Source of the DNA: Acidimicrobiales bacterium
GTDB lineage: Bacteria; Actinomycetota; Acidimicrobiia; Acidimicrobiales; Iamiaceae
Length of the DNA: 64,000 nucleotides
Direction: 5' to 3'
Assembly: GCA_035630295.1 (NCBI GenBank)
Contig: DASQKY010000042.1
Span: forward strand, 408,202 to 472,201
Shown here: piece after piece, positions 52,331 to 59,951 of the stretch
Layout of the letters: each line of letters opens with the position of its first letter
Position numbering within the stretch: the stretch's first letter is position 1
Notes under the pieces: model-generated
Database searches by the model: none
Seen by the model: only the letters and a program-made list of their open reading frames with translations
What the model was told of the DNA's origin: nothing
Program-made: the position numbers and the translations under genes

Positions 52331-53446
52331 GTGACGGCCCCCCCCTCCCTCGCTCCCGCCACCGACCCCTGGCGGGCCGTGCCCGGGCAGGAGGCGGCGG
52401 TGGCCCAGCTGCGAGCCGCGACGGCCGACCCCGTCCACGCCTACCTCTTCCTCGGCCCCCCGGGCAGCGGCAAGGAGCAGGCGGCTCGCGTCTTCGCCGG
52501 CGAGGTGCTGGCCGCCACCAGCGCCACCGCCGAGGAGGCCGACCGCCACCGCGACCTGGCCGGCTCCGAGGGCCACCCGGACGTGGTGGTCGTGCGGCGG
52601 GAGGGGGCGTCCATCACGGTGGCCCAGGCCGTCGAGATCGTCCGGCTGTCGTCGCTCAAGCCGGTGGAGGGCTCCCGCAAGGTGCTGGTCCTCGACGAGT
52701 TCCACCTGGTGGCCGACACCGCGGCCGGCAAGCTGCTCAAGACCGTCGAGGAGCCCCCGGGCGGCACCGTCTTCGTGGTCCTGGCCGACGAGGTGCCCGA
52801 CGAGCTGGTCACCATCGCATCCCGGTGCGTCCGGGTCCCGTTCCCGGCCCTGGGTGACGACGTGGTGGCCGCGGTGCTCGAGGGCGACGGCGTCGAGCCG
52901 GCGCAGGCCGCCCTACTGGCTGCCGCCGCCCACGGTGACGTCGACCGGGCCCGCCTCCTGGCTGGCGACGAGCGCTTCGCCCTGCGCATGGAGCAGTGGC
53001 GGGCGGTGCCGTCCCGTATCGACGGCACCGGGGCCACGGTGGCCGCCGTGGTCGACGAGCTGCGGGCCGCCCTCGACGACGCCGCCCGGCCGCTGGAGGC
53101 CCGGCAGGTGGTGGAGGTGGCCGACCTCACGGCCCGCATCGAGCGCTACGGGCAGCGGGGCTCGGGGGCCCGGGAGCTGGAGGCCCGCCACAAGCGCCAG
53201 CTCCGCCGGCTCCGGGCCGACGAGCTGCGCATGGGCCTGGCCGAGCTGGCCCACCACTACCGCGACCGGCTGGTGGGCGCGGCCCTGGCTGACGGCCACG
53301 AGCACCCGGGCGCGGAGCGGGTCCACGTCGAGGAGGCGGGCGGGGCCCTGGCCGCCCTGCGCGACGCCGGCGAGGCCCTGCTCCGCAACCCCAACGAGGA
53401 GCTGCTCCTCCAGGCGCTCCTGCTCCGCCTGCCTCCCGGTCGCTGA
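52331..53446 (+). CDS. holB: DNA polymerase III delta' subunit-like protein
   Basis: Clamp-loader AAA protein, 371 residues. It has LFLGPPGSGKEQAARVFAG (P-loop with Lys but without the following Ser/Thr, usual for delta'), VLVLDEFHLVADTAAGKLLK and the sensor segment DELVTIASRCVRVPF. The GTG follows CACCAT by 6 bases, a variant of the -10 box seen at many genes here; an ATG six codons upstream is an alternative. It loads the beta clamp together with tau/gamma and delta subunits encoded elsewhere. Confidence 0.9.
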   Translation: MTAPPSLAPATDPWRAVPGQEAAVAQLRAATADPVHAYLFLGPPGSGKEQAARVFAGEVLAATSATAEEADRHRDLAGSEGHPDVVVVRREGASITVAQAVEIVRLSSLKPVEGSRKVLVLDEFHLVADTAAGKLLKTVEEPPGGTVFVVLADEVPDELVTIASRCVRVPFPALGDDVVAAVLEGDGVEPAQAALLAAAAHGDVDRARLLAGDERFALRMEQWRAVPSRIDGTGATVAAVVDELRAALDDAARPLEARQVVEVADLTARIERYGQRGSGARELEARHKRQLRRLRADELRMGLAELAHHYRDRLVGAALADGHEHPGAERVHVEEAGGALAALRDAGEALLRNPNEELLLQALLLRLPPGR

Positions 53447-53483
53447 CCGGGCACCCTCCTCGCGGCCCGACCGGCCGGCCCCC

Positions 53484-53489
53484 TAGGGT
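53484..53489 (+). promoter_or_regulatory. -10 box (TAGGGT) of the dienelactone hydrolase gene
   Basis: TAGGGT ends 6 bases before the ATG at 53496. Confidence 0.55.
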
Positions 53490-53495
53490 CGGCGC

Positions 53496-54320
53496 ATGGG
53501 CGCATCCACGGCCGAGCTCGAGGGCTTCGAGCGCACCGAGTTCACCCACGAGGGCACGACCCGGGCCGTGTACCGGGCCGGCACCGGTCCCATGGTCGTG
53601 GTGATCGCCGAGATCCCCGGCATCACCCCGTCGATGGTGACCTTCGCCCACCGGGTCATGGACCTGGGGTGCTCGGTGGCGCTGCCCCACCTCTTCGGTG
53701 AGCCGGGCCGCGACCCCGACCGGTCCGGCCCCCGCTCGAACCTGGGCGACGCCCTGTCCAGCATCGGCCGAGCCTGCGTGTCGCGGGAGTTCCACGTGTT
53801 GGCCACGGGCCGGACCTCGCCGGTCATGGGCTGGCTGCGGGCCCTGGGCCGGGAGCTGCACGAGGAGTGCGGCGGCCCGGGCATCGGCGTGGTCGGCATG
53901 TGCTTCACCGGCGGGTTCGCCCTGGGGATGGTGGCCGACGCCCCGGTGCTGGCCCCGGTGCTGTCCCAGCCGTCGCTGCCGTTCGGGCTGACCGCGAAGC
54001 ACAAGCGCGACGTGGGCCTCTCGCCCGAGGACGTCGACGCCGCGGTGGCGGCCTGCGCGGCCAAGGACCTCCAGGTGATCGGCCTGCGCTTCACGGGCGA
54101 CAAGCTCTCGCCCCCCGAACGGTTCGCCACCCTGCGCCGCCTCCTGGGCGACCGCTTCGTGGGGGTGGAGATCGACTCGTCGTCCGGCAACGAGTGGGGC
54201 CACCCCAAGATCGCCCACTCGGTCCTCACCACCGACCTGGTCGACGAGCCCGGCCAGCCCACCCGGGAGGCCCTGGACCTGGTCCTCGACCTGTTCCGGA
54301 CCCGGCTGCTGGAGGCCTGA
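53496..54320 (+). CDS. Dienelactone hydrolase family protein
   Basis: A 274-residue alpha/beta hydrolase related to carboxymethylenebutenolidase. The nucleophile Cys lies in VVGMCFTGGFAL and the strand VVVIAEIPGITP carries the oxyanion region. The expected Asp and His are near RFTGDKLSPPERF and SGNEWGHPK, so the triad can be assembled. Compared with the protein at 21319-21963 it has an extra N-terminal beta segment and a longer lid. Substrate is unknown. Confidence 0.8.
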   Translation: MGASTAELEGFERTEFTHEGTTRAVYRAGTGPMVVVIAEIPGITPSMVTFAHRVMDLGCSVALPHLFGEPGRDPDRSGPRSNLGDALSSIGRACVSREFHVLATGRTSPVMGWLRALGRELHEECGGPGIGVVGMCFTGGFALGMVADAPVLAPVLSQPSLPFGLTAKHKRDVGLSPEDVDAAVAACAAKDLQVIGLRFTGDKLSPPERFATLRRLLGDRFVGVEIDSSSGNEWGHPKIAHSVLTTDLVDEPGQPTREALDLVLDLFRTRLLEA

Positions 54321-54378
54321 GCCGGCCGCCATCCCACTCGGTCACCGGCGGTACCGCCCGCTAGGGTGCTGCTCCTTC

Positions 54379-54454
54379 GCCCGAGTAGCTCAGTCGGCAG
54401 AGCGTCTCCCTCGTAATGAGAAGGTCAGGGGTTCGATTCCCCTCTCGGGCTCCA
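54379..54454 (+). tRNA. tRNA-Thr (anticodon CGU), CCA encoded
   Basis: Acceptor stem GCCCGAG/CTCGGGC is perfect, D arm GCTC/GAGC, T arm AGGGG/CCCCT with TTCGATT loop. The anticodon loop CTCGTAA gives CGT. In the anticodon stem TCTCC/TGAGA the pair next to the loop (C31-U39) is mismatched, which is unusual. CCA is encoded at 54452-54454. A TAGGGT at 54362-54367 may be its -10 box. Confidence 0.9.
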
Positions 54455-54540
54455 AGTGCTGCCCCGCCCCGGATCATGGGAGGGCGATCGGGGGCCCATC
54501 GGACGTCGTGAGCGCCGGGTGGGCCTCAGGGTTGGGCCGG

Positions 54541-54596
54541 CCAGATTGTCGAGATTTTCAAGGTTTATCAATGGTTGGTAAACGTCGATAAACGTT
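54541..54596. other. AT-rich junction with inverted and direct repeats
   Basis: About 56 bases with far more A/T than the surroundings. GTTTATC (54563-54569) and GATAAAC (54587-54593) are inverted repeats and TAAACGT recurs twice. It sits between the tRNA-Thr gene and a truncated ATPase gene, so it may mark a recombination end-point. The preceding 86 bases are ordinary GC-rich spacer. Confidence 0.5.
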
Positions 54597-55195
54597 GCCG
54601 CCGGACTCCCGCAGATCCCTGAGCTCGCCGGGGATGCCAAGTCTTACGCCGAACGGCTCTTCAAGTTTCCCGAGATCGGGCGGCTTGCCCCGGGAGATGC
54701 CCGTCTCGCCCTGGTCGGACCGGCCGAGGACCAGGAAGTCACCTTCGAGCGTGGCGCCGTGGACCGGATCGTGGAGTACACCGAGGGCTATCCGTACTTC
54801 CTCCAGGAGTTCGGCAAGGCGGTGTGGGATCTCGCCGACGGGCCGGTCGTCACCGAGGCCGAGGCCCGTACGGCGAGGGTCCTCGTCGAAGAGAAGCTCG
54901 ACAGCAGCTTCTTCCGGGTCCGGCTCGACCGCACGACCGACCTGGAGAGGGCGTACCTGAGGGCCATGGCCGAGCTCGGTCCCCAGCCCCACGCTGCGGG
55001 GGACGTCGCCGCCCTGCTCGACCGCACCTCCCAGCAGTGCGGCCCCACCCGCGCCGCCTCATCGTGAAGGGGTTGCTCTACACGCCGAGCTTCGGCTTCG
55101 CGGCCTTCACCGTCCCGCAGTTCGACCAGTTCATGCGTCGGACCGTCCCGCTCGAGGTGCCACCGCGGCGGGCCAGGACCCCTCGGAACAACTAG
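54597..55195 (+). pseudogene. Decayed C-terminal part of an AAA ATPase
   Basis: A fragment that starts abruptly at AAGLPQIPELAGDAKSYAER, continues through EYTEGYPYFLQEFGKAVWD, EEKLDSSFFRVRLDR and LRAMAELGPQPHAAGD, and then shifts frame near 55050, where RRLIVKGLLYTPSFGF and FTVPQFDQFMRRT resume in another frame to a TAG at 55195. This is the sensor/winged-helix end of an ORC/STAND-like ATPase found widely in actinobacteria. The P-loop half is absent. Codon use is like its neighbours. Confidence 0.8.
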
Positions 55196-55347
55196 GCCTG
55201 CGTCGGTCCTCGGGGTCGAGACAGGTGGACCCGGCGAGGGCATCCCGCCGGGCGGTGGCGTGGCCGCCGGACCGTTCGGGTGCCTCGGGAACGGGCCCGG
55301 CGAGGCCCTCCGAGGACGCCCAGTCGGCAACGGGCCGTCCCACGGCC

Positions 55348-55353
55348 TACGGT
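55348..55353 (+). promoter_or_regulatory. Possible -10 box (TACGGT) of the cold-shock gene
   Basis: TACGGT lies about 76 bases before the TTG start, which would give the long 5' leader typical of cold-shock mRNAs. No -35 match supports it. The rest of 55196-55429 holds no recognised gene. Confidence 0.35.
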
Positions 55354-55429
55354 GTGATCAGTGTCCCGTCACTCAGGCGGGACCGCGAGCCGGGCCCCAC
55401 GTCCGGCCGCAAACGTAAGGATAGAGATC

Positions 55430-55630
55430 TTGACTACTGGCACTGTGAAGTTCTTCAACTCCGAGAAGGGCTTCGGCTTCATCTCACGCGAGGGTGGCGA
55501 CGACGTGTTCGTCCACTTCTCCAACATCCAGAGCGAGGGCTACAAGTCCCTCGATGAGGGGCAGACCGTCGAGTTCGACGTCGCTCCCGGCCGCAAGGGC
55601 GAAGAGGCCCAGAACGTCCGCGTCGTCTGA
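55430..55630 (+). CDS. Cold-shock protein
   Basis: A 66-residue single cold-shock domain that binds single-stranded RNA/DNA. RNP1 is KGFGFIS and RNP2 is VFVHFS, and the start [15 protein letters not shown] is canonical. The start is a TTG, chosen because it gives the standard CSP length and lies behind AAGGAT; an ATG or GTG reading further upstream would add a non-conserved leader. Single gene with its own terminator. Confidence 0.95.
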   Translation: MTTGTVKFFNSEKGFGFISREGGDDVFVHFSNIQSEGYKSLDEGQTVEFDVAPGRKGEEAQNVRVV

Positions 55631-55646
55631 CGCCTCCAGCTTTGGA

Positions 55647-55676
55647 CGAGCCGTCGGCCTTCGGGCCGGCGGCTCG
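55647..55676 (+). terminator. UUCG-loop terminator of the cold-shock gene
   Basis: Arms 55647-55659 and 55664-55676 pair over 13 positions (one G-U) around a TTCG tetraloop, followed by TTCG. It lies 17 bases after the stop. Confidence 0.85.
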
Positions 55677-55714
55677 TTCGCGTTCCGGGGTGGCCACCGG
55701 GGGGCCGGGCCCGC

Positions 55715-56254
55715 TCAACCGGCGGCCAGGTCGCGGAGGCGGGCGATGCGGGGATCGTCGGGCCCGAGGTAGCGGACCAGGACGCCGAGGACGTGCTCGG
55801 CGTCGAGGGTGCCGGCCGCCTGCATCTCCTCCAGGTCGGCCCAGTCCTTGGTGCGGTCGAAGAAGGCCTTGAACACGGCCAGGTCCTCGCAGGCCAGGAA
55901 GGGCACGTCGGCTCCGGCGAAGGGTCGGCGCTGGGCCCGGCCGGCGGCGTGGTGGTGGAAGTCGGTGGTGTCGAGGAACAGGTCGACCGGCGTGGTGTCC
56001 CACCACAGCCGGGCCTGGCCGTCGCGGGCGATGAGGGCCGAGTCCCCGTCGTCCCAGCGGACGGCGTCGGGCAGGGCGGCCAGCACGGTGGCGGTCTGGT
56101 CCACGCCGGCGAACACGTTGACGTCGATGTCGATCGTGCCCCGGGCCCGCTCGGTGCACCACGCCAGGGCCAGGGCGCCACCGAAGGCGTGGGCCAGGTC
56201 GTGGCGGTCGAGGGTGCGGTGGATGGCCAGGATCTTCTCGGCCAGCCCGCTCAC
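55715..56254 (-). CDS. AbiEii-like nucleotidyltransferase (toxin-like)
   Basis: A 179-residue protein of the nucleotidyltransferase fold. The motif HAFGGALALAWCTERARGTIDIDVNVF has the Gly-Gly and the paired Asp of GGx(n)TxDID, and a third acidic site lies in TTPVDLFLDTTDFH. The late segment FLACEDLAVFKAFFDRTKDWADLEEM is typical of the AbiEii/DUF1814 group. Its GTG overlaps the stop of the upstream HTH gene, giving an antitoxin-first operon. Homologues include toxins of AbiE systems that nucleotidylate tRNA acceptor ends; activity here is inferred. Confidence 0.8.
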   Translation of the reverse strand: MSGLAEKILAIHRTLDRHDLAHAFGGALALAWCTERARGTIDIDVNVFAGVDQTATVLAALPDAVRWDDGDSALIARDGQARLWWDTTPVDLFLDTTDFHHHAAGRAQRRPFAGADVPFLACEDLAVFKAFFDRTKDWADLEEMQAAGTLDAEHVLGVLVRYLGPDDPRIARLRDLAAG

Positions 56255-56565
56255 CGTCGGCCGAACACCGGGGCTCGCAGCACCGGCTCGTGGCGGGCCG
56301 GGAACAGGGCGGCCAGCTCCAGCACCTCGACCAGCTCGCGGCCCCGGGCGCCCGGGTCGGGGCCGCCCACGGCCGGGCGCAGGTCGGTCCCCAGCTCGAA
56401 GCCGGCGGCCCGAAGGATGCGGAGCAGCGTGTCGACCCCCGGCTCCTTCCGGCCCGCCTCGTAGGCGGCCAGGGTCGAGTGCGACGTGCCGGCCCGGGCG
56501 GCCAGGGCCCGAAGGCTGAGCCCAGCCCGGCGGCGGGCCCGACGGAGGAGGGATCCGGCGTCCAC
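56251..56565 (-). CDS. XRE-family HTH regulator (antitoxin-like)
   Basis: A 104-residue protein with an N-terminal lambda-repressor-like HTH (SLLRRARRRAGLSLRALAARAG, then SHSTLAAYEAGRKEPGVDTLLRILRAAGF). The remaining 40 residues are probably a dimerisation or toxin-contact tail. The GTG at 56565 is preferred to the first ATG of the frame at 56601, because TACCAT ends exactly 6 bases before it. It overlaps the nucleotidyltransferase gene by GTGA and is therefore co-translated with it. An 18-bp palindrome covers its own promoter. Confidence 0.8.
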   Translation of the reverse strand: MDAGSLLRRARRRAGLSLRALAARAGTSHSTLAAYEAGRKEPGVDTLLRILRAAGFELGTDLRPAVGGPDPGARGRELVEVLELAALFPARHEPVLRAPVFGRR

Positions 56566-56571
56566 GACGAC

Positions 56572-56591
56572 ATGGTACCCGTTCGGATACC
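56572..56591 (-). promoter_or_regulatory. Promoter with overlapping operator palindrome
   Basis: The minus-strand -10 box TACCAT (56577-56572) precedes the GTG by 6 bases. GGTACCCGTTCGGATACC (plus strand, 56574-56591) is an 18-bp near-perfect palindrome with 8-base half sites and one mismatch. Four of the six -10 bases are inside it, so a bound dimer would block transcription: autoregulation by the XRE protein is the simplest reading. Confidence 0.65.
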
Positions 56592-56725
56592 ACATGCCCA
56601 CCCCTCGCGCCTCCCGGTTTCCCCGGTGAGCGGACCGCGGCGCGACATCACGGCGGCGCGTGTCGCCGGTCGAGGGGTCGCCTCCGGAACGCCCTCCACG
56701 CGGGGAGCCGGTCCCGTGGCTCGGG

Positions 56726-56731
56726 TACCGT
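56726..56731 (+). promoter_or_regulatory. -10 box (TACCGT) upstream of the prephenate-related cluster
   Basis: TACCGT ends 7 bases before the GTG at 56739 and sets that start. Confidence 0.5.
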
Positions 56732-56738
56732 GCCCGGC

Positions 56739-57599
56739 GTGCGACTGATGGCCACGACCAACTCCATGGTGAGCTACCCGGACCGGGCGACCAGTGGCAT
56801 CTCCTGCATCGAGGTTCGCAGCGCGGCCGGGCGCTACGGCCACCAGGTCCTGCACGAGGAGATCCTGGGGTTGTCGGCGGCCAGCCTCCTGGTCCAGCTG
56901 GAGCTGGGCATGCCGGTGGTCAAGCTGCTCAACGTCACCGACGTGGTGTGGGGTGACGAGGGTTCGGCCCGCCCCGGCGACCTGGCCGAGCCCATCCTCA
57001 ACTGCCTGGGGATGTACGCCAGCGACAAGGCGGACTTCCAGCCCCAGAACGCGGTGGCCCGGGCCCTGGCCCACGCCTCGCCCGCCACCCAGGAGCGCTT
57101 CGCCGCCGCGCCGGACACCCTGGAGCGCATCTTCCGCTTCATCGGGGCGGTGGGGGCGGCCGACGCCGAGGGGGCTCTCCTCAGCCCGTGGGTCCACGTC
57201 AGCCTGGACCGGGCCGAGGAGCCCGGTGGCCGGTCCGAGGCGGTGCGCCGGGCCGAGCTCTCGCCCTCCCTGGTGTCCCAGGCCCTGTGGTGGCAGCCCC
57301 ACGTCACCGACGGCGCCGACCGGCTCTTCCGCTCCTCCCACCGGCGGGCCTTCGCGAACTTCGAGGAGCCCGACCAGGTGCTGGTGCCCCTGCCCTTCGC
57401 CCGCCAGGAGGCGCCCGGTCCCGGCGACGGCGCCGCCAGCGAGCGGACCGTCCGCTCCGTCGACGGCACGCCCGCGGCCGTGGGCTTCAGCCTGGTCACG
57501 CCGGTGGACGACGCCGCCTCGCGGGCCGACCACGGCGCCTCCCTGGTCCGCGCCACCCTGGACGCCACCGCCCGCTTCGTCGACACGAGGGCCCGCTGA
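56739..57599 (+). CDS. Hypothetical protein, first gene of the prephenate-related cluster
   Basis: A 286-residue soluble protein that I cannot assign. It starts MRLMATTNSMVSYPDRATSG and has a pattern of short hydrophobic strands (GHQVLHEEILGLSAASLLVQ, GMPVVKLLNVTDVVWGDEGS) that suggests a compact alpha/beta fold. No cofactor motif, signal peptide or membrane helix is visible. Five bases separate it from the TyrA/PheA-like fusion gene and the aminotransferase follows, so it is probably part of the same pathway. Confidence 0.7.
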   Translation: MRLMATTNSMVSYPDRATSGISCIEVRSAAGRYGHQVLHEEILGLSAASLLVQLELGMPVVKLLNVTDVVWGDEGSARPGDLAEPILNCLGMYASDKADFQPQNAVARALAHASPATQERFAAAPDTLERIFRFIGAVGAADAEGALLSPWVHVSLDRAEEPGGRSEAVRRAELSPSLVSQALWWQPHVTDGADRLFRSSHRRAFANFEEPDQVLVPLPFARQEAPGPGDGAASERTVRSVDGTPAAVGFSLVTPVDDAASRADHGASLVRATLDATARFVDTRAR

Positions 57600-57604
57600 G
57601 CACG

Positions 57605-59941
57605 GTGGAGGCCGGTGACCAGCCCCGCGACCTCGTCGTCCTGGGCGCCTTGGGAGGCATGGCCCGGCTCCTGACCTCCGGGGTGCTGGCCGGCCTGCCC
57701 TGGCGCCACGTGTGGCTGCTCGACGTGCGGGAGGCGGTGTTCGACGCCGAGGCCCCGCCCCTGGCCGCGGGCCGGATCGTGCGGGCCCGGGTGGTCGACC
57801 CGCAGAGCCCGGTGGCCGAGGTCCGGCTGGTCGACCCCGCCGGTCGGGAGGTCGGGCTGGACGCCCTGGGCGACCTGGAGGCGGCGGTGATGATGGCCGT
57901 CCCCCAGGCCAAGCTGCCCATGGCCGCCCGGTGGTTGCTGCCCTGCCTGGGCCGCGACTCGGTGGCCTTCGACATCGCCTCCGAGAAGAGCGCGGCGCTG
58001 GCCGCCCTGGGCAACGGCGACCCCGACCTGGTCACCTTCGGCACCCACCCGCTGTTCGGCCACTCGGTGGGCACCATCGACGGCCAGACGGTGGTGGTGT
58101 GCCCGTCGCTGCGCCACCCCGACGCCCACCGCTGGTTGGCCGCCGCGGTGGAGGCGGCCGGCGGCGCCGTCAAGGTCATGACCGCCGAGCGCCACGACCT
58201 GGTCATGGCCTACGTCCAGACCGCCACCCACCAGGCCCTGCTGACCCTGGCCGAGGTGGTGGCCAGCTCCGGCCTCGACATCGAGCGCGACCTGTGGGAG
58301 TGCCGCACCCCCCAGTTCGAGACGCTGATGGCCATGATGTCGCGGGTGCTCAGCCCCGAGCAGGAGGAGACCATCGCCTCCATCCAGCTCTCCACCGCCG
58401 GCGGTCGGGTGGCCGAGGAGCTGCAGGACGCCCACGAGCGGGTCCACGAGGCCATCGCCACCGGTTCGCTGCCCCGCCTCCGGGGCTACATCCAGCAGGT
58501 GCGGGAGCCCTTCAGCGGGTCGCTGTTCAACCGCATGCAGCAGGCGTCGAACCTGGCCACCCGGGCGGTGCAGTCGCCCCGCTCCGCCCTGGCCGAGCAG
58601 CGCCGGGCCGGGGGGCTGGTGGGGGCCTGCCCCAAGGGGGCGCCGGAGCGGATGCGGGTGGGCGAGGTCGTCGACGTCACCACCACGTCGCTGGTGCTGC
58701 GCAACCTGCTCCACGGGCCCCGGGGCGGGGCGGTGCTCCTCGGTCGCAACGAGCGGGCCGCCCGCAAGCTCGGGGTGAGCGGCAAGCCGGCCGAGGTGGA
58801 GCTGAGCCTGGGCAAGGTCGACCTGTTCTTCGGGCCCGACCTGGAGGCCGTGCTGGAGGACTGGCTGGGCAGCATCGAGGTCGACGTGCGCCTCCTGGGC
58901 CCCGAGTCGGTGGACGGGGCGGCCATGGCCCGGCTGGCCCTGGACCACCCGTCGGTGCGCCACGTCGACCTGGTGGCCGAGGAGGTCCGCTCGGGGCAGC
59001 GGGAGTACGTGGTGCGGTGCGCGGTGCGGGCCGACCACGAGGTGTCGGGCCTGGCCGTCGCCCTCCAGTCCCGTTCGGACGAGAGCTACGCCTGGCCCGA
59101 CCTGGCCGTGGCCCGGGCCCTCACCGCGGCGCCGGTGGCCGGCATCGGCTACCTGGGGCCGGCCGGCACGTTCTCGGCGGCGGCGGCCGCCACCCTCGCC
59201 GCCCGCTTCACGGCGGGCACGCCGGAGGGTGTGGCCTTCGACGACTTCCCGACCCTGCTCCGGGGCCTGGGCGACGACGCCGTGCAGCTCGTCGTGCTGC
59301 CCCTGTGCAACTCGGCCACCGGCCTGGTCGAGGGGGCGGCGGCGGCCCTGGAGGACGCCGGGGTGGCCGTCGAGGGGTGGGGCGTGGTCGACGTGAAGGT
59401 CCGCTTCGACGCCTACTGCCGGCCGGGCGAGGGCCTGCGCCCCGGGGCCGAGGCGCGCAGCCAGCCCCAGGCCCTGCGCCAGTGCCGGCGCTTCATCACC
59501 CTCCACCAGCTCCGCGAGCGGGCGTGCGCCTCCACCCTCGACGCCGTCGAGCGGGTGGCGGCCGGCGACGGCGACGTGGCCCTGGCCCCGGCCGGCCTGG
59601 GGCCCGAGATGGGCGTCGAGGTGGTCGACAGCCACGTGGGCGACGTGCCCGGGGCCATCACCCGGTTCCTGGTCCTGAGCCGGGCCGGTGGGGTGGCGGC
59701 CGGCGATGGCGACGGGCCGGTGGGCGCCGCCGATCCGCCCCGGCGGTCGTTGTGGCTCATGGCCGCCGACGCCTCGGTGCCGCTGCCCGGGCCGGCGTCC
59801 CGGTTCGACGAGGTCCTGGCCGGGCCGAGCGGCCGTCGCCTGGTCATCTCCACCGACGCCGACCGGGTGGCGGCCGGGCCCGGCGTGCTGCCCCTCGGGA
59901 CGTTCCCCTGGTCGCCCCGCACGCCCATCGTCGCCGTCTGA
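57605..59941 (+). CDS. TyrA-like/PheA-like fusion protein (prephenate processing)
   Basis: A 778-residue protein. Part 1 (about 1-300) resembles prephenate dehydrogenase: DLVVLGALGGMARLL is the nucleotide loop, and THPLFGHSVGTIDGQTVVVC and ERHDLVMAYVQTATHQALL carry the family His residues. A middle region (about 340-505) is unassigned. Part 3 (about 512-700) resembles prephenate dehydratase: YLGPAGTFSAAAAATLA, LPLCNSATGLVEGAA, QPQALRQCRRFI and AITRFLVLSR. In it the usual Glu, His and Asn are Cys, Gln and Ile, but TRF is kept; the ACT regulatory domain is missing. It could be a Tyr/Phe bifunctional enzyme or have a changed reaction such as prephenate decarboxylation. Confidence 0.75.
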   Translation: MEAGDQPRDLVVLGALGGMARLLTSGVLAGLPWRHVWLLDVREAVFDAEAPPLAAGRIVRARVVDPQSPVAEVRLVDPAGREVGLDALGDLEAAVMMAVPQAKLPMAARWLLPCLGRDSVAFDIASEKSAALAALGNGDPDLVTFGTHPLFGHSVGTIDGQTVVVCPSLRHPDAHRWLAAAVEAAGGAVKVMTAERHDLVMAYVQTATHQALLTLAEVVASSGLDIERDLWECRTPQFETLMAMMSRVLSPEQEETIASIQLSTAGGRVAEELQDAHERVHEAIATGSLPRLRGYIQQVREPFSGSLFNRMQQASNLATRAVQSPRSALAEQRRAGGLVGACPKGAPERMRVGEVVDVTTTSLVLRNLLHGPRGGAVLLGRNERAARKLGVSGKPAEVELSLGKVDLFFGPDLEAVLEDWLGSIEVDVRLLGPESVDGAAMARLALDHPSVRHVDLVAEEVRSGQREYVVRCAVRADHEVSGLAVALQSRSDESYAWPDLAVARALTAAPVAGIGYLGPAGTFSAAAAATLAARFTAGTPEGVAFDDFPTLLRGLGDDAVQLVVLPLCNSATGLVEGAAAALEDAGVAVEGWGVVDVKVRFDAYCRPGEGLRPGAEARSQPQALRQCRRFITLHQLRERACASTLDAVERVAAGDGDVALAPAGLGPEMGVEVVDSHVGDVPGAITRFLVLSRAGGVAAGDGDGPVGAADPPRRSLWLMAADASVPLPGPASRFDEVLAGPSGRRLVISTDADRVAAGPGVLPLGTFPWSPRTPIVAV

Positions 59942-59951
59942 TGGACGGCCC

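Noticed and set aside
54558-54992. Antisense frame across the decayed ATPase
   Set aside because: It is the mirror of the ATPase fragment and has no start signals.
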